From Aestuariivivens sediminicola (GTDB lineage: Bacteria; Bacteroidota; Bacteroidia; Flavobacteriales; Flavobacteriaceae), in the NCBI RefSeq assembly GCF_022662015.1, contig NZ_JAKMCM010000001.1, positions 124,001 through 188,000 of the forward strand: a stretch of DNA of 64,000 nucleotides, read 5' to 3'. Made by a program: the position numbers and the translations under genes. Under the pieces are notes generated by a model, which searched no databases, was not told the DNA's origin, and saw nothing but the letters and a program-made list of their open reading frames with translations. Positions 26,678 through 36,828 of the stretch are shown here, in pieces. Numbering within the stretch: the first letter of the stretch is position 1; every line of letters starts with the position of its first letter.

Positions 26678-26704
26678 AAGGATAAACTAAAATAGTTTAT
26701 CCTT
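26678..26704 (-). terminator. Terminator after rplQ (end of the ribosomal supercluster)
   Basis: 12-bp stem AAGGATAAACTA/TAGTTTATCCTT with a 3-nt loop, with a T run on the minus strand after it; 25 bp past the rplQ stop. Confidence 0.85.
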
Positions 26705-26728
26705 TATATGTTAAACGTTTATCAACAT

Positions 26729-27205
26729 TTATTCTTCTTCTTCGTTTGACGCTTTGGTCTCTACCGGAGCAGCCGCTGCCGGCTTCGATCCGCCTCTTCG
26801 ACTTCTTCTCGTAGCCTTCTTTTTAGGTTTGTCGGCATTGTAGATCTCGTTGTAATCGACAAGCTCTATCATCGCCATATCGGCGTTATCGCCCAATCGG
26901 TTACCCAGTTTAATGATCCTGGTATACCCTCCTGGTCTGTCACCAACCTTGGCTGCAACCTCCCTGAACAATTCGGTTACCGCCTCCTTTTGTCTTAATC
27001 TGCTAAACGCTATACGTCTGTTATGCGTCGTATCTTCCTTAGATTTCGTAATGATGGGCTCCACAAATTGTTTCAAGGCTTTTGCCTTGGCGACTGTGGT
27101 GTTAATACGCTTATGCTCTATTAAGGAGCACGCCATATTCGCCAACATAGACTTTCTGTGAGCGGTCTTTCTACTTAAATGGTTGAATTTTTTTCCGTGT
27201 CTCAT
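26729..27205 (-). CDS. rplQ: Ribosomal protein L17
   Basis: 158 residues against about 127 in E. coli; the surplus is a C-terminal tail rich in Lys, Ala and Glu ([12 protein letters not shown], then [17 protein letters not shown]). The core begins [21 protein letters not shown]. It binds 23S rRNA near the tunnel exit. Last gene of the alpha operon, 76 bp after rpoA, and followed by a strong terminator. Confidence 0.97.
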   Translation of the reverse strand: MRHGKKFNHLSRKTAHRKSMLANMACSLIEHKRINTTVAKAKALKQFVEPIITKSKEDTTHNRRIAFSRLRQKEAVTELFREVAAKVGDRPGGYTRIIKLGNRLGDNADMAMIELVDYNEIYNADKPKKKATRRSRRGGSKPAAAAPVETKASNEEEE

Positions 27206-27281
27206 GACATTTGTTTTAAACCCTTGTCTTGCTACAACCCTGAACGCTCAGGGGAGCAAACTACAAAGGAGTTAGAAATAG

Positions 27282-28274
27282 TTAATCTTTATCTAATTTG
27301 TATTTGCTTAAATCCATTCCGAAGTTCAAGCCTTTAACGCTGACAAGCTCTTCAAGCTCTGTTAAAGATTTTTTACCAAAATTGCGGAATTTCATCAAAT
27401 CGTTTTTGTTAAATGAAACCAGGTCACCCAAAGTATCCACTTCAGCAGCCTTCAAACAATTAAGTGCCCGAACAGATAAATCCATATCGATCAGCTTCGT
27501 TTTAAGCAACTGCCTCATATGCAGTGATTCTTCGTCGTAAGTTTCAGTCTGTGCAATTTCATCAGCCTCAAGCGTAATGCGCTCATCAGAGAACAGCATG
27601 AAGTGGTGAATTAATGTTTTTGCGGCCTCGGTTAAAGCATCCTGAGGCGTAATAGAACCATCGGTAATGATTTCGAAAACTAATTTTTCGTAATCTGTTT
27701 TTTGTTCTACACGATAGTTTTCTATACTGTACTTCACATTCTTTATAGGTGTATATATAGAATCTGTGAATATCGTTCCAATTGGAGCAGATGCTTTCTT
27801 GTTTTCCTCTGCAGGCACATAACCTCTACCCTTTTCGATCGTAATTTCAAGATTGAAATTTACTTTAGGATCTAAATTACAAATCACCTGCTCAGTATTT
27901 AAGACCTGGAATCCAGAAATGAACTTTTGGAAATCCCCGGCTAATATTTGCTCCTGACCAGAAATAGAAATAGAAACAGATTCGTTGTCAATATCTTCTA
28001 TTTGTCTTTTAAAACGAATTTGTTTTAAGTTAAGAATGATTTCGGTAACATCTTCCACCACACCCGCTATCGTAGAAAACTCATGATCTACGCCTTCAAT
28101 TCTAACCGATGTTATTGCAAATCCTTCAAGAGAAGATAATAAAACTCTTCTCAGTGCATTACCTACTGTTAATCCATATCCAGGCTCCAAAGGGCGAAAT
28201 TCAAATTTCCCTTCAAAATCTGTTGAATTAATCATGATTACTTTGTCCGGCTTTTGAAAATTAAATACTGCCAT
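27282..28274 (-). CDS. rpoA: RNA polymerase alpha subunit
   Basis: 330 residues. The N-terminal dimerisation domain ([25 protein letters not shown] near residues 25-50, in two parts) starts RNA polymerase assembly. A flexible linker follows at about 235-250, and the C-terminal domain ([18 protein letters not shown]) contacts UP-element DNA and activators. Lies between rpsD (21 bp) and rplQ, the canonical place. Confidence 0.98.
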   Translation of the reverse strand: MAVFNFQKPDKVIMINSTDFEGKFEFRPLEPGYGLTVGNALRRVLLSSLEGFAITSVRIEGVDHEFSTIAGVVEDVTEIILNLKQIRFKRQIEDIDNESVSISISGQEQILAGDFQKFISGFQVLNTEQVICNLDPKVNFNLEITIEKGRGYVPAEENKKASAPIGTIFTDSIYTPIKNVKYSIENYRVEQKTDYEKLVFEIITDGSITPQDALTEAAKTLIHHFMLFSDERITLEADEIAQTETYDEESLHMRQLLKTKLIDMDLSVRALNCLKAAEVDTLGDLVSFNKNDLMKFRNFGKKSLTELEELVSVKGLNFGMDLSKYKLDKD

Positions 28275-28295
28275 ATTTCAGATTTGTATCAGTTA

Positions 28296-28901
28296 TTATT
28301 TAGAATATAATTCGACTATAAATTGTTCATTTATGTTTTCCGGAATTTGAATGCGCTCAGGAACGGCAACATAGGTCCCTTGTTTGGTATCGTTATTCCA
28401 GGTGATCCACTCATAAATGTGACTTGAGTTCGCAAGTGAATTCTCAATTGTCTCAAGTGATTTGGATTTTTCTCTGACAGCAACAACATCTCCGGCCTTT
28501 AACTGGTAAGATGGAATGTTTACCAAACTACCATTTACGGTGATGTGTCTGTGAGAAACCAATTGTCTTGCTGCACTTCTTGAAGGGGCTATACCCATTC
28601 TGTACACCACGTTATCCAATCTAGATTCACAAAGCTGCAACAGAACCTCACCCGTAATACCTTGTGCTGCTCTTGCTTTTTTAAATAAATTTCTAAACTG
28701 ACGTTCTAAAATACCATAGGTGTATTTTGCCTTTTGCTTTTCCTGCAGTTGGATAGCGTACTCCGATTTTTTACCACGTCTTCTGTTGTTACCGTGTTGA
28801 CCCGGAGGGTAATTTCTTTTTTCGAAAGACTTATCGTCTCCAAAAATAGCTTCGCCGAATTTTCGAGCTATTTTAGTTTTAGGACCAGTATATCTTGCCA
28901 T
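28296..28901 (-). CDS. rpsD: Ribosomal protein S4
   Basis: 201 residues. Primary 16S rRNA binder that nucleates the 30S body. N-terminal [16 protein letters not shown] without the Cys4 zinc cluster present in some S4 proteins, then an S4 RNA-binding domain ([26 protein letters not shown] in two parts). Spacer of 128 bp to rpsK, longer than usual in this cluster. Confidence 0.97.
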   Translation of the reverse strand: MARYTGPKTKIARKFGEAIFGDDKSFEKRNYPPGQHGNNRRRGKKSEYAIQLQEKQKAKYTYGILERQFRNLFKKARAAQGITGEVLLQLCESRLDNVVYRMGIAPSRSAARQLVSHRHITVNGSLVNIPSYQLKAGDVVAVREKSKSLETIENSLANSSHIYEWITWNNDTKQGTYVAVPERIQIPENINEQFIVELYSK

Positions 28902-29029
28902 TTTAAATTGTTTTTTAAGAGCGATTATGAATTAAGGTCTTAATCTTATCCTTCGATAACCGTTGATCTCTTGTTGATACTTGTTAATAAATTAGTTGCT
29001 TATATAAAAGAAGCTGAAACACATTCAGC

Positions 29030-29413
29030 TTAAACTCTTCTACGTTTTGGAGGTCGACATCCATTATGTGGCAACGGCGTAACATCTATGATTTCTGTTA
29101 CTTCAATACCCGCATTATGGATGGATCGAATGGCAGACTCTCTACCATTACCAGGCCCCTTAACATATACCTTAACCTTTTTCAATCCTGCCTCCAATGC
29201 TACCCCTGCAGCATCTTCAGCAGCTAATTGAGCCGCATAAGGCGTGTTTTTCTTAGAGCCTCTAAACCCCATTTTACCAGCAGAAGACCATGAAATCACA
29301 TCGCCCTTTTTGTTGGTAAGTGAAATAATAATGTTGTTGAATGAAGCCGTTATATGTGCCTCACCAATTGCCTCAACAATTACTTTACGTTTTTTTGTAC
29401 TTGTTTTTGCCAT
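29030..29413 (-). CDS. rpsK: Ribosomal protein S11
   Basis: 127 residues, 30S platform protein. Typical core [20 protein letters not shown] and the C-terminal [15 protein letters not shown]. Preceded by a 114-bp spacer whose end (ACAACTAGAAACTAAAAG) resembles the leader of infA. Confidence 0.97.
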   Translation of the reverse strand: MAKTSTKKRKVIVEAIGEAHITASFNNIIISLTNKKGDVISWSSAGKMGFRGSKKNTPYAAQLAAEDAAGVALEAGLKKVKVYVKGPGNGRESAIRSIHNAGIEVTEIIDVTPLPHNGCRPPKRRRV

Positions 29414-29527
29414 GTTCTTTTAGTTTCTAGTTGTTAGCTTTTAGTTATTGGAATCCTAAACTGTTACATTTCAGGCAGATTCTTCTAACCTCCAAATACT
29501 AATGACTAATGACTATTGTTTTAATGA
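29414..29527 (-). other. Spacer with A-rich leader between rpsM and rpsK
   Basis: Contains short imperfect direct repeats (CATTAGTCATTAGT on the minus strand) and ends in ACAACTAGAAACTAAAAG just before the rpsK ATG. Confidence 0.55.
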
Positions 29528-29902
29528 TTATTTCGTTGCCTTTTTCTTGTTAGCAACTGTCTTTCTTCTACCTTTTCTCGTTCTTGAGTTATTCTTGGTG
29601 CGCTGACCTCGTAATGGAAGTCCGGATCTGTGACGAATACCTCTGTAACACCCAATATCCATTAAACGCTTAATGTTCAACTGAGTCTCAGAACGCAATT
29701 CACCTTCTATCTTATAGGATCCAACCGCCTCACGGATCGCACCGATCTCGTCGTCCGTCCAATCCTGAACTTTAGTGTCTTCGCTAACTTTAGCTGTCCC
29801 TAAAATCTCTTTTGCTCTGCTTTTACCAATACCGTAAATATAGGTTAAAGCGATTGCACCTCGTTTGTTTTTTGGTATGTCTACACCTGCAATTCTTGCC
29901 AT
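29528..29902 (-). CDS. rpsM: Ribosomal protein S13
   Basis: 124 residues, 30S head protein at the intersubunit bridge and P-site tRNA. Begins [15 protein letters not shown] and carries the [17 protein letters not shown] signature at about 92-108. Follows rpmJ by 2 bp. Confidence 0.97.
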   Translation of the reverse strand: MARIAGVDIPKNKRGAIALTYIYGIGKSRAKEILGTAKVSEDTKVQDWTDDEIGAIREAVGSYKIEGELRSETQLNIKRLMDIGCYRGIRHRSGLPLRGQRTKNNSRTRKGRRKTVANKKKATK

Positions 29903-29904
29903 AA

Positions 29905-30021
29905 TTACCCTTGTCTTTGTTTAAATCTAGGATTCTTTTTGTTTATTACGTAAAGTCTACCTTTTCTGCGCACGATTTTACAATCTGCACTTCTTTTCTT
30001 TACTGACGCTCTTACTTTCAT
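29905..30021 (-). CDS. rpmJ: Ribosomal protein L36, zinc-free type
   Basis: A 38-residue protein found by translating the minus strand between rpsM and infA ([15 protein letters not shown]...RFKQRQG). Zinc-type L36 has three Cys and one His as ligands; here only one Cys (residue 14) remains, so it is of the non-zinc type. Binds 23S rRNA near the base of the L7/L12 stalk. 2 bp before rpsM and 29 bp after infA. Confidence 0.95.
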   Translation of the reverse strand: MKVRASVKKRSADCKIVRRKGRLYVINKKNPRFKQRQG

Positions 30022-30050
30022 AAGTTTCCTTTTTAAATGATACTGTAATT

Positions 30051-30266
30051 TTAGTATCTATATGTTATCCGAGCCTTGGTTAAATCGTAAGGACTCATTT
30101 CTAATTTTACCTTATCCCCTGGTAACAACTTAATATAATGCATACGCATCTTACCAGAAATATGTGCAGTCACAATGTGACCATTTTCCAGTTCTACACG
30201 AAACATGGCATTCGATAATGCTTCTATAATTGTTCCGTCCTGTTCTATTGCTGCTTGTTTTGCCAT
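30051..30266 (-). CDS. infA: Translation initiation factor IF-1
   Basis: 71 residues, a single S1-type OB fold ([20 protein letters not shown], then ITYRY at the end). Blocks the 30S A site during initiation. 104 bp after secY; leader ends ACAACTAAAAACTAAAAT before the ATG. Confidence 0.97.
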   Translation of the reverse strand: MAKQAAIEQDGTIIEALSNAMFRVELENGHIVTAHISGKMRMHYIKLLPGDKVKLEMSPYDLTKARITYRY

Positions 30267-30370
30267 ATTTTAGTTTTTAGTTGTTTGTCTTTAGATGTTA
30301 GTCCTGTTATTCTATTTTTAATGTAGTATAACGATTCCAACGCCTAACTACCAACGTCCATTTTCTAATT

Positions 30371-31717
30371 TTAAGCCACTGCCTTTCTGTTCTTTCCGGT
30401 TTTCATCAAGCCATCATAATGCCTATTGAGTAAATACGCATTTATTTGCTGCATGGTATCAATGGCAACCCCTACCATAATCAAAAGCGAGGTTCCTCCA
30501 AAAAACAATGCCCATCCCTGCTGCACATTCATAAGTTTAACAATGAAGGCCGGAAAAACAGCAATCAATGCTAAGAATATAGAACCTGGCAAGGTGATTT
30601 GTGACATTATTCTATCCAAATATTCAGAGGTTTCGGTACCCGGACGTATACCAGGAATGAACCCTCCACTTCGTTTTAAATCATCAGCCATTTTATTGGT
30701 CGGTACCGTAATCGCCGTATAGAAATAGGTAAACACGATGATTAAAAGTCCGAACACAAGATTGTACCAAAATCCGAATATATCAGAAAATTGGGTTTGC
30801 ATCCAGGCACCCACCGCGGTTTCCTTCAATATGGCCGAACCTCCTATCAATCCGGGTACAAACATAATAGCCTGTGCAAATATGATCGGCATTACCCCGG
30901 AAGCATTCAGTTTTAATGGAATGTACTGTCTGGAACTTGCCATAACATTTCGTTCATAACCTCCTGATGCCGTCCTTCTGGCATACTGCACGGTAACTCT
31001 TCTAACAGCCATTACCAATAGTACAGACAGTAAAATAATGACGAACCAGATAACAAGCTCAAAAAGAATAAGCATGACATTATTTCCGTCCAACCTCGTG
31101 GCCGCATTTTGAATGAACGCCTGCGGTAAGGTGGCAATAATACCTACCATAATTAACAGGGAAATACCATTCCCAATCCCTTTATCCGTAATTTTTTCTC
31201 CTAACCACATCGCGAAAATACAGCCGGTAACCAAAATAATTACAGATGAAAAATAAAATAAACCTCCTGTTCCTAATAGGAAAGCCGACTGAGGAATACC
31301 CAATGCCGGTAAACTTGCTAAATAACCAGGTGCCTGTAACAAACAGATACCAATAGTCAGCCAGCGTGTAATCTGTGTTATTTTCTTTTGACCACTAGCG
31401 CCTTCCTTTTGCAGTTTTTGTAAATACGGAATGGCTATTCCCATTAACTGAACCACAATCGAAGCAGAAATGTAAGGCATGATACCCAAGGCAAACACCG
31501 ATGCGTTTGCAAATGCTCCACCTGTAAAGGCATTAAGTAAACCTAATATACCGCCTTCTGTACTATCTGCCAAACCACTTAACTGTTCAGCATCTATCCC
31601 CGGTAAAACAACCTGTGCACCAAATCGGTAAACCAAAAGCAGACTCAACGTGACGATGATCCTGTTTCTGAGTTCTTCGATTTTCCAAACATTCTTTATA
31701 GATTCTATAAACTTCAT
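30371..31717 (-). CDS. secY: Protein translocase subunit SecY
   Basis: 448 residues with ten predicted membrane helices, the channel through which SecA (encoded at 11856-15209) pushes proteins. The first helix follows RNRIIVTLSLLLVYRFGAQV, in two parts; the plug region FTGGAFANASVFALG comes after it. Cytoplasmic loops with PTNKMADDLKRSGGFIPGIRPG (in two parts) are typical. Lies 13 bp after rplO. Confidence 0.97.
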   Translation of the reverse strand: MKFIESIKNVWKIEELRNRIIVTLSLLLVYRFGAQVVLPGIDAEQLSGLADSTEGGILGLLNAFTGGAFANASVFALGIMPYISASIVVQLMGIAIPYLQKLQKEGASGQKKITQITRWLTIGICLLQAPGYLASLPALGIPQSAFLLGTGGLFYFSSVIILVTGCIFAMWLGEKITDKGIGNGISLLIMVGIIATLPQAFIQNAATRLDGNNVMLILFELVIWFVIILLSVLLVMAVRRVTVQYARRTASGGYERNVMASSRQYIPLKLNASGVMPIIFAQAIMFVPGLIGGSAILKETAVGAWMQTQFSDIFGFWYNLVFGLLIIVFTYFYTAITVPTNKMADDLKRSGGFIPGIRPGTETSEYLDRIMSQITLPGSIFLALIAVFPAFIVKLMNVQQGWALFFGGTSLLIMVGVAIDTMQQINAYLLNRHYDGLMKTGKNRKAVA

Positions 31718-31730
31718 GAATTGTAAAGTC

Positions 31731-32183
31731 TTATAATGTTATTGCCTCTCCTCCTGCAGCTTCAATAGCAGCTTTTGCCGAAGCAGAAAACTTGTGCGCA
31801 GAAACTTTTAACTTCGCTTTTAACTCACCGCGACCCAATATTTTGACCAAATCATTTTTATGCACCAGGCGATTATCAAATAAGGTATCGAAATCTACAG
31901 TATCCTTTACTTTCTTGTCATCAACCAATTGTTGTAAGGTGTCTAAATTAACGCCTTGATATTCCACACGATTAATGTTGTTGAAACCAAATTTAGGCAC
32001 ACGTCTTTGAAGTGGCATCTGACCTCCTTCAAAACCTATTTTCTTGGAGTAACCAGAACGGGACTTAGCCCCTTTGTGACCACGTGTAGCGGTACCACCC
32101 TTTCCGGATCCTTGTCCTCTACCTACTCTTTTGCCTTGATGTTTTACTGAACCTTCTGCAGGTTTTAAATTACTTAAATCCAT
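31731..32183 (-). CDS. rplO: Ribosomal protein L15
   Basis: 150 residues. Glycine- and arginine-rich N terminus (GKRVGRGQGSGKGGTATRGH) penetrates the 50S core; the globular C-terminal part ends in an Ala-rich helix. 17 bp after rpmD. Confidence 0.97.
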   Translation of the reverse strand: MDLSNLKPAEGSVKHQGKRVGRGQGSGKGGTATRGHKGAKSRSGYSKKIGFEGGQMPLQRRVPKFGFNNINRVEYQGVNLDTLQQLVDDKKVKDTVDFDTLFDNRLVHKNDLVKILGRGELKAKLKVSAHKFSASAKAAIEAAGGEAITL

Positions 32184-32200
32184 TTTTTCAGTCTATATTT

Positions 32201-32380
32201 TTAAGCTTCCTCAACAGAAACTAAATGTGAAACTTTAGCAATCATTCCCAATATATTCGGTGTTGCCTCGTGTTCTTTAACTTGACCAATCTTTCTTAGA
32301 CCAAGAGCTTCCAAAGTTCTCTTTTGTCTTTGCGTTCGATTGATTGCGCTTTTAACCTTTGTTACTTTAATCTTTCCCAT
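32201..32380 (-). CDS. rpmD: Ribosomal protein L30
   Basis: 59 residues, read from the minus strand between rpsE and rplO (MGKIKVTKVKSAINRTQRQK at the start, VSVEEA at the end). Length and position are exact for L30, a small 23S-binding protein on the 50S surface. The 74-bp spacer before it holds an A-rich leader like that of rpsK. Confidence 0.95.
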   Translation of the reverse strand: MGKIKVTKVKSAINRTQRQKRTLEALGLRKIGQVKEHEATPNILGMIAKVSHLVSVEEA

Positions 32381-32454
32381 TTTTCTAGTTTTTCAGTCGT
32401 TAGGTCGGTAGTCCTTACTATATACAGACTAAGGTCTAAAGACTATAGACTTAT

Positions 32455-32979
32455 TTATGCGTTAAAAACTTTTTCAAGTGAAATTCCTCTGTCTCGTGCT
32501 ATAGTATGCGCATCACGCAACTGCAATAAAGCATCAAACGTCGCTTTTACTACGTTATGCGGATTCGAAGACCCCTGTGATTTTGATAATACATCATGTA
32601 CACCTACAGCCTCCAACACGGTTCTTACAGCACCTCCTGCTATAACTCCTGTACCAGGAGCAGCCGGAATGATATTTACTCTGGCACCACCATATTTCCC
32701 TTTTTGTTCATGTGGTAATGTCCCTTTAATAATAGGTATTCTAACAAGATTTTTCTTGGCATCCTCGACAGCCTTTGCAATAGCGCTGGCTACGTCTTTT
32801 GATTTACCAAGTCCCTGACCGACAACACCTGCTTCATCTCCAACAACCACGATTGCCGAAAAGCCAAATGCACGACCTCCTTTAGTTACTTTAGTTACCC
32901 TTTGTACACCAACTAAACGATCTTTAAGATCTAATCCACCTGGTTTTACTAATTCTGCACTTTTATATTTTTGAAACAT
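32455..32979 (-). CDS. rpsE: Ribosomal protein S5
   Basis: 174 residues. The double-stranded-RNA-binding fold spans about 10-75 ([19 protein letters not shown]), then the S5 C-terminal domain. Residues near [15 protein letters not shown] correspond to the region that affects decoding accuracy. 6 bp after rplR. Confidence 0.97.
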   Translation of the reverse strand: MFQKYKSAELVKPGGLDLKDRLVGVQRVTKVTKGGRAFGFSAIVVVGDEAGVVGQGLGKSKDVASAIAKAVEDAKKNLVRIPIIKGTLPHEQKGKYGGARVNIIPAAPGTGVIAGGAVRTVLEAVGVHDVLSKSQGSSNPHNVVKATFDALLQLRDAHTIARDRGISLEKVFNA

Positions 32980-32985
32980 ATTTTC

Positions 32986-33342
32986 TTAGAATTTAAGTCC
33001 TGCTTCTCTAGCTCCGTCGGCCAATGATTTAACTCTACCGTGATATAAATAACCACCCCTGTCGAAAGAAATGGTTTCTACACCGGCTTTTAATGCTTTT
33101 TCTGCTAACGCTTTACCTACAAGAGCAGCGGTTTCTGTCTTGTTTGCTTTCGCAGCAGCGATATCTTTATCTCTCGAAGATGCTGCAGCTATGGTTTTCC
33201 CATTTACATCATCAACTATCTGAGCATAAATTTCCTTATTACTTCTGAAAACAGATAATCTGGGGCGTGCTGCCGTACCGGAAACCACCTTTCTTATTCT
33301 GTTTTTTATCCTTATTCTTCTTTCGTTCTTTGTCAATGCCAT
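32986..33342 (-). CDS. rplR: Ribosomal protein L18
   Basis: 118 residues, binds 5S rRNA. C-terminal [20 protein letters not shown] is the family hallmark. 10 bp after rplF. Confidence 0.97.
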   Translation of the reverse strand: MALTKNERRIRIKNRIRKVVSGTAARPRLSVFRSNKEIYAQIVDDVNGKTIAAASSRDKDIAAAKANKTETAALVGKALAEKALKAGVETISFDRGGYLYHGRVKSLADGAREAGLKF

Positions 33343-33352
33343 AACTAATTTA

Positions 33353-33895
33353 TTAAGCTGATTTACCTGCTTTTCTTCTTATTTCTTCACCAACAAACTT
33401 GATTCCTTTACCTTTGTAAGGTTCAGGTTTTCTAAAACTACGAATCTTTGCAGCTACCTGACCTACAAGTTGTTTATCATGAGAGGTTAACTTCACGATA
33501 GGATTCTTTCCCTTTTCTGAAACCGTCTCAACCTTCACTTCAGGCGCTATATCCATAACGATATTGTGTGAAAAACCTAAAGCCAAATCTAATTTTTGTC
33601 CCTGGTTGGTTGCTCTGTAACCTACACCTACCAATTCCAATTCTTTGGTCCATCCTTTAGATACGCCTTCAATCATATTGTTGACCAAAGCTCTGTAAAG
33701 ACCATGCTTTGCTCTGTGGTCCTTGGCATCCGAAGATCGCACCACCTGTACATTTCCTTCTTCAACTTTAATATCAACTGAATCGAACGGTTGTTCTAAG
33801 GTTCCTAGTTTTCCCTTAACAGTAATTACGTTGTCGTTTACGTCTACTGTTACACCTTCTGGAATGGCTACTGGATTATTTCCTATTCTTGACAT
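33353..33895 (-). CDS. rplF: Ribosomal protein L6
   Basis: 180 residues with two copies of the L6 fold. C-terminal [18 protein letters not shown] is diagnostic. Sits near the GTPase centre of the 50S. 17 bp after rpsH. Confidence 0.97.
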   Translation of the reverse strand: MSRIGNNPVAIPEGVTVDVNDNVITVKGKLGTLEQPFDSVDIKVEEGNVQVVRSSDAKDHRAKHGLYRALVNNMIEGVSKGWTKELELVGVGYRATNQGQKLDLALGFSHNIVMDIAPEVKVETVSEKGKNPIVKLTSHDKQLVGQVAAKIRSFRKPEPYKGKGIKFVGEEIRRKAGKSA

Positions 33896-33912
33896 TTCTT
33901 TTCGGTTTTAAA

Positions 33913-34311
33913 TTAGTAAACGTAGCATAAAACTTCACCACCTACATTTTCTCTTTTGGCTTGTTGGCCGGTCATTACTCCATGAGAAGTGGAAACAATG
34001 GCAACACCTAGTCCGTTGAGAATTCTAGGTAATTCGTTCGCGCCGGCATACTTTCTTAGACCGGGCTTACTTACCCTTTGAAGTTTCTTAATTACGGGTT
34101 CTTTCGTTTCTTTGTTGTACTTAAGGGCTATTTTAATTGAACCCTGTACTGATGAATCATCAAACTTGTAACTTAAAATATATCCTTGCTCGAATAATAT
34201 TTTAGTGATGTCCTTTTTTAAATTAGATGCAGGAATTTCAACCACTCTGTGATTGGCACGCACTGCGTTTCTAATTCTTGTTAGATAATCCGAAATTGGA
34301 TCTGTATACAT
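33913..34311 (-). CDS. rpsH: Ribosomal protein S8
   Basis: 132 residues. The open frame extends 16 codons further upstream, but homology starts at MYTDPISDYLTRIRNA, so ATG at 34309-34311 is used. The C-terminal STSHGVMTGQQAKRENVGGE is typical. S8 binds 16S helix 21 and in other bacteria represses the spc operon. 75 bp after rpsN. Confidence 0.95.
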   Translation of the reverse strand: MYTDPISDYLTRIRNAVRANHRVVEIPASNLKKDITKILFEQGYILSYKFDDSSVQGSIKIALKYNKETKEPVIKKLQRVSKPGLRKYAGANELPRILNGLGVAIVSTSHGVMTGQQAKRENVGGEVLCYVY

Positions 34312-34386
34312 ATTTATTAATTTGCGGAAGTGGTTTTCGAAACCGTCCTTCGGTTCCAAACCTTCAACCAGTTTATAATTTCTTTT

Positions 34387-34656
34387 TTACCAGCTCGCCT
34401 TTTTAACTCCTGGGATCAGACCTTGATTAGCCATTTCCCTGAAGGTAACACGAGAAATACCAAAAACTCTCATATACCCCTTTGGACGTCCGGTCAGCTT
34501 ACATCTGTTATGCTGACGTATCGGAGAGGCATTTTTTGGTAGCTTTTGCAACGCTTCATAATCTCCAGCTTCCTTTAAAGCTTTGCGTTTAGCCGCGTAT
34601 TTCGCTACAGTTTTTGCTCTCTTTACCTCACGGGCTTTCATTGATTCTTTAGCCAT
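34387..34656 (-). CDS. rpsN: Ribosomal protein S14, long zinc-free type
   Basis: 89 residues with only one cysteine, so the short Cys4 zinc form is excluded. C-terminal [20 protein letters not shown] matches the family. 30S head, late assembly. 3 bp after rplE. Confidence 0.96.
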   Translation of the reverse strand: MAKESMKAREVKRAKTVAKYAAKRKALKEAGDYEALQKLPKNASPIRQHNRCKLTGRPKGYMRVFGISRVTFREMANQGLIPGVKKASW

Positions 34657-34659
34657 GTC

Positions 34660-35211
34660 TTAGTTTCTTTTAAAAGGTAAACCTAATTCAGTTAATAATG
34701 ATTTTGCTTCTTTATCCGTTTCAGCAGAGGTCACAAAGGTAATATCCATTCCAGAGATGCGGTTTACCTTATCGATATTAATCTCAGGGAAGATAATCTG
34801 CTCCGTTACACCTAAGTTGTAATTCCCTCTTCCGTCGAAACCTGTTGCCTTAATCCCATTAAAATCTCTAACTCGAGGTAAGGCAGTGGTGACCAAACGG
34901 TCTAAGAACTCATACATTTTCTCACCGCGTAATGTCACTTTAGCACCAATTGGCATGCCTCTACGCAATTTAAACGATGCGACGTCCTTTTTGGATATTG
35001 TTGCAACCGCTTTCTGTCCGGTAATGGTAGTTAACTCTTCTACTGCGTAGTCGACTAACTTCTTATCTGCCACTGCTGCACCCACACCTTTAGAAATTAC
35101 GATTTTCTTAAGTTTAGGAACCTGCATTACATTTTTGTATCCAAATTCGTCTGTAAGAGCTGCAATAACTCTGCTTTTATACTCTTCTTTAAGTCTTGGT
35201 GAATATGCCAT
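34660..35211 (-). CDS. rplE: Ribosomal protein L5
   Basis: 183 residues. Anchors 5S rRNA and contacts the P-site tRNA. Motifs [12 protein letters not shown] and [20 protein letters not shown]. 2 bp after rplX. Confidence 0.97.
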   Translation of the reverse strand: MAYSPRLKEEYKSRVIAALTDEFGYKNVMQVPKLKKIVISKGVGAAVADKKLVDYAVEELTTITGQKAVATISKKDVASFKLRRGMPIGAKVTLRGEKMYEFLDRLVTTALPRVRDFNGIKATGFDGRGNYNLGVTEQIIFPEINIDKVNRISGMDITFVTSAETDKEAKSLLTELGLPFKRN

Positions 35212-35213
35212 AA

Positions 35214-35525
35214 CTAAATTACTTCATTAGATTTTTTTGAAAATCTCACTTTCTTCTCACCTTCCATTCTATAACCAACTCGCGTTGTCTCCCCTTTAGA
35301 GGTCAATAACGATAAATTAGATAAATGAATTGGTGCTTCCTTCTCAATAATGCCTCCTTGAGGATTTTGTGCACTTGGTTTGGTATGTTTCTTAACCATG
35401 TTCACACCTTCTACGATAGCCTTATTCTTATCTATAAATACTTTTTGCACTTTACCTTCTGAACCTTTATGGTCTCCAGTAATAACGCGCACTGTATCTC
35501 CGGTTTTTATTTTAAGCTTTCCCAT
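35214..35525 (-). CDS. rplX: Ribosomal protein L24
   Basis: 103 residues. KOW motif at the N terminus ([20 protein letters not shown]); assembly initiator for the 50S near the tunnel exit. 13 bp after rplN. Confidence 0.97.
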   Translation of the reverse strand: MGKLKIKTGDTVRVITGDHKGSEGKVQKVFIDKNKAIVEGVNMVKKHTKPSAQNPQGGIIEKEAPIHLSNLSLLTSKGETTRVGYRMEGEKKVRFSKKSNEVI

Positions 35526-35538
35526 CTTTCTTTTTGCA

Positions 35539-35907
35539 TTAAAGCACTTCCGGTGCCAATGATACGATTTTCATGAATTGCTTGTCACGAAGTTCTCTTG
35601 CCACAGGACCAAACACACGGGTTCCTCTCATTTCCCCAGTTGGGTTTAGAAGGACACAAGCGTTATCATCGAATCGGATATACGATCCGTCAGGTCGTCT
35701 AACTTCTTTTACGGTACGTACCACAACTGCAGTAGAAACGGCACCTTTTTTAATGTTACCGTTAGGCGTTGCATCTTTTACAGAAACCACGATTTTATCG
35801 CCTACAGAAGCGTATCTTCTTTTAGTGCCACCCAGAACACGAATCGTTAGAACTTCTTTTGCTCCGGTGTTATCTGCTACCTTAAGTCTTGTTTCTTGCT
35901 GTACCAT
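35539..35907 (-). CDS. rplN: Ribosomal protein L14
   Basis: 122 residues. Five-strand barrel with [15 protein letters not shown] and [19 protein letters not shown]. Forms intersubunit bridges B5 and B8. 2 bp after rpsQ. Confidence 0.97.
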   Translation of the reverse strand: MVQQETRLKVADNTGAKEVLTIRVLGGTKRRYASVGDKIVVSVKDATPNGNIKKGAVSTAVVVRTVKEVRRPDGSYIRFDDNACVLLNPTGEMRGTRVFGPVARELRDKQFMKIVSLAPEVL

Positions 35908-35909
35908 AA

Positions 35910-36167
35910 TTACTTCGCTCTTTCAATTATTTCAACTAATCTCCAACACTTGGATTTACTTAAAGGTCTTGTTTCCATAATCTTTACAGTATCTCCAATA
36001 TTACAATCATTTTTTTCGTCGTGCGCCACATATTTCTTGGTCTTCAACACGAACTTACCATACATAGGGTGCTTTACTTTCTTAACCTCAGAAACTACAA
36101 TAGATTTCTGCATTTTGTTACTCGTAACAACTCCTATACGTTCTTTTCTTAAATTTCTTGTTTCCAT
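35910..36167 (-). CDS. rpsQ: Ribosomal protein S17
   Basis: 85 residues, OB fold, binds 16S helix 11. [19 protein letters not shown] at the start and [20 protein letters not shown] near the end. 12 bp after rpmC. Confidence 0.97.
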   Translation of the reverse strand: METRNLRKERIGVVTSNKMQKSIVVSEVKKVKHPMYGKFVLKTKKYVAHDEKNDCNIGDTVKIMETRPLSKSKCWRLVEIIERAK

Positions 36168-36179
36168 CTTTCTGCAGAA

Positions 36180-36371
36180 TTATTGTACTTCTCTCTTAGT
36201 TATTTCTGTCGCAATTCTAGCTACTGTCCGTCTAAGTGCACGTAACTGAATTGGATTTTCTAAAGGAGATATTGCATGCGCCAGTTTCAGGTCTGCATAA
36301 CTCTTTTTTGTCTCACCAAGTTTTTCCTGTAACTCGGCTGTCGATAATTCTTTAATTTCTGATTGTTTCAT
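36180..36371 (-). CDS. rpmC: Ribosomal protein L29
   Basis: 63 residues of two antiparallel helices, at the tunnel exit next to L23. Two ATGs lie nine bases apart; I chose the inner one (MKQSEIKELS), which matches the family length. 17 bp after rplP. Confidence 0.93.
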   Translation of the reverse strand: MKQSEIKELSTAELQEKLGETKKSYADLKLAHAISPLENPIQLRALRRTVARIATEITKREVQ

Positions 36372-36388
36372 ATCTCTCATTAAATAAA

Positions 36389-36808
36389 TTATGCTTCGTA
36401 ATCTCGAGCAATTACAAACTTAGTTTTTACCGGTAGTTTCTGTGCTGCCAGACGCAAGGCTTCTTTAGCCGTATCCAATGGCACACCTCCTATTTCAAAT
36501 AAAATACGTCCAGGTTTAACCACGGCCACATAGTACTCAACAGCACCTTTACCCTTACCCATACGTACTTCCAATGGCTTTTTAGTTATTGGTTTATCCG
36601 GAAATATTTTAATCCACAATGATCCTTCCCGCTTCATGTAACGCGTTGCAGCAACACGAGCTGCTTCAATTTGACGAGAAGTGATAAACGTAGAATCCAA
36701 AGCTTTTATTCCAAAAGTACCGTAAGACAGTTGATTTCCACGCTGCGAAACCCCCTTCATACGTCCCTTTTGTTGCTTACGAAATTTTGTTCTTTTAGGC
36801 TGTAACAT
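36389..36808 (-). CDS. rplP: Ribosomal protein L16
   Basis: 139 residues. Starts [39 protein letters not shown] and [20 protein letters not shown] contact A-site tRNA. 20 bp after rpsC. Confidence 0.97.
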   Translation of the reverse strand: MLQPKRTKFRKQQKGRMKGVSQRGNQLSYGTFGIKALDSTFITSRQIEAARVAATRYMKREGSLWIKIFPDKPITKKPLEVRMGKGKGAVEYYVAVVKPGRILFEIGGVPLDTAKEALRLAAQKLPVKTKFVIARDYEA

Positions 36809-36828
36809 TTTTCTTTTACTTTAAAAAA

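Noticed and set aside
34312-34359. Upstream extension of rpsH (MEPKDGFENHFRKLIN)
   Set aside because: S8 proteins begin at MYTDPISDYLTRIRN; the extension is not part of the family.
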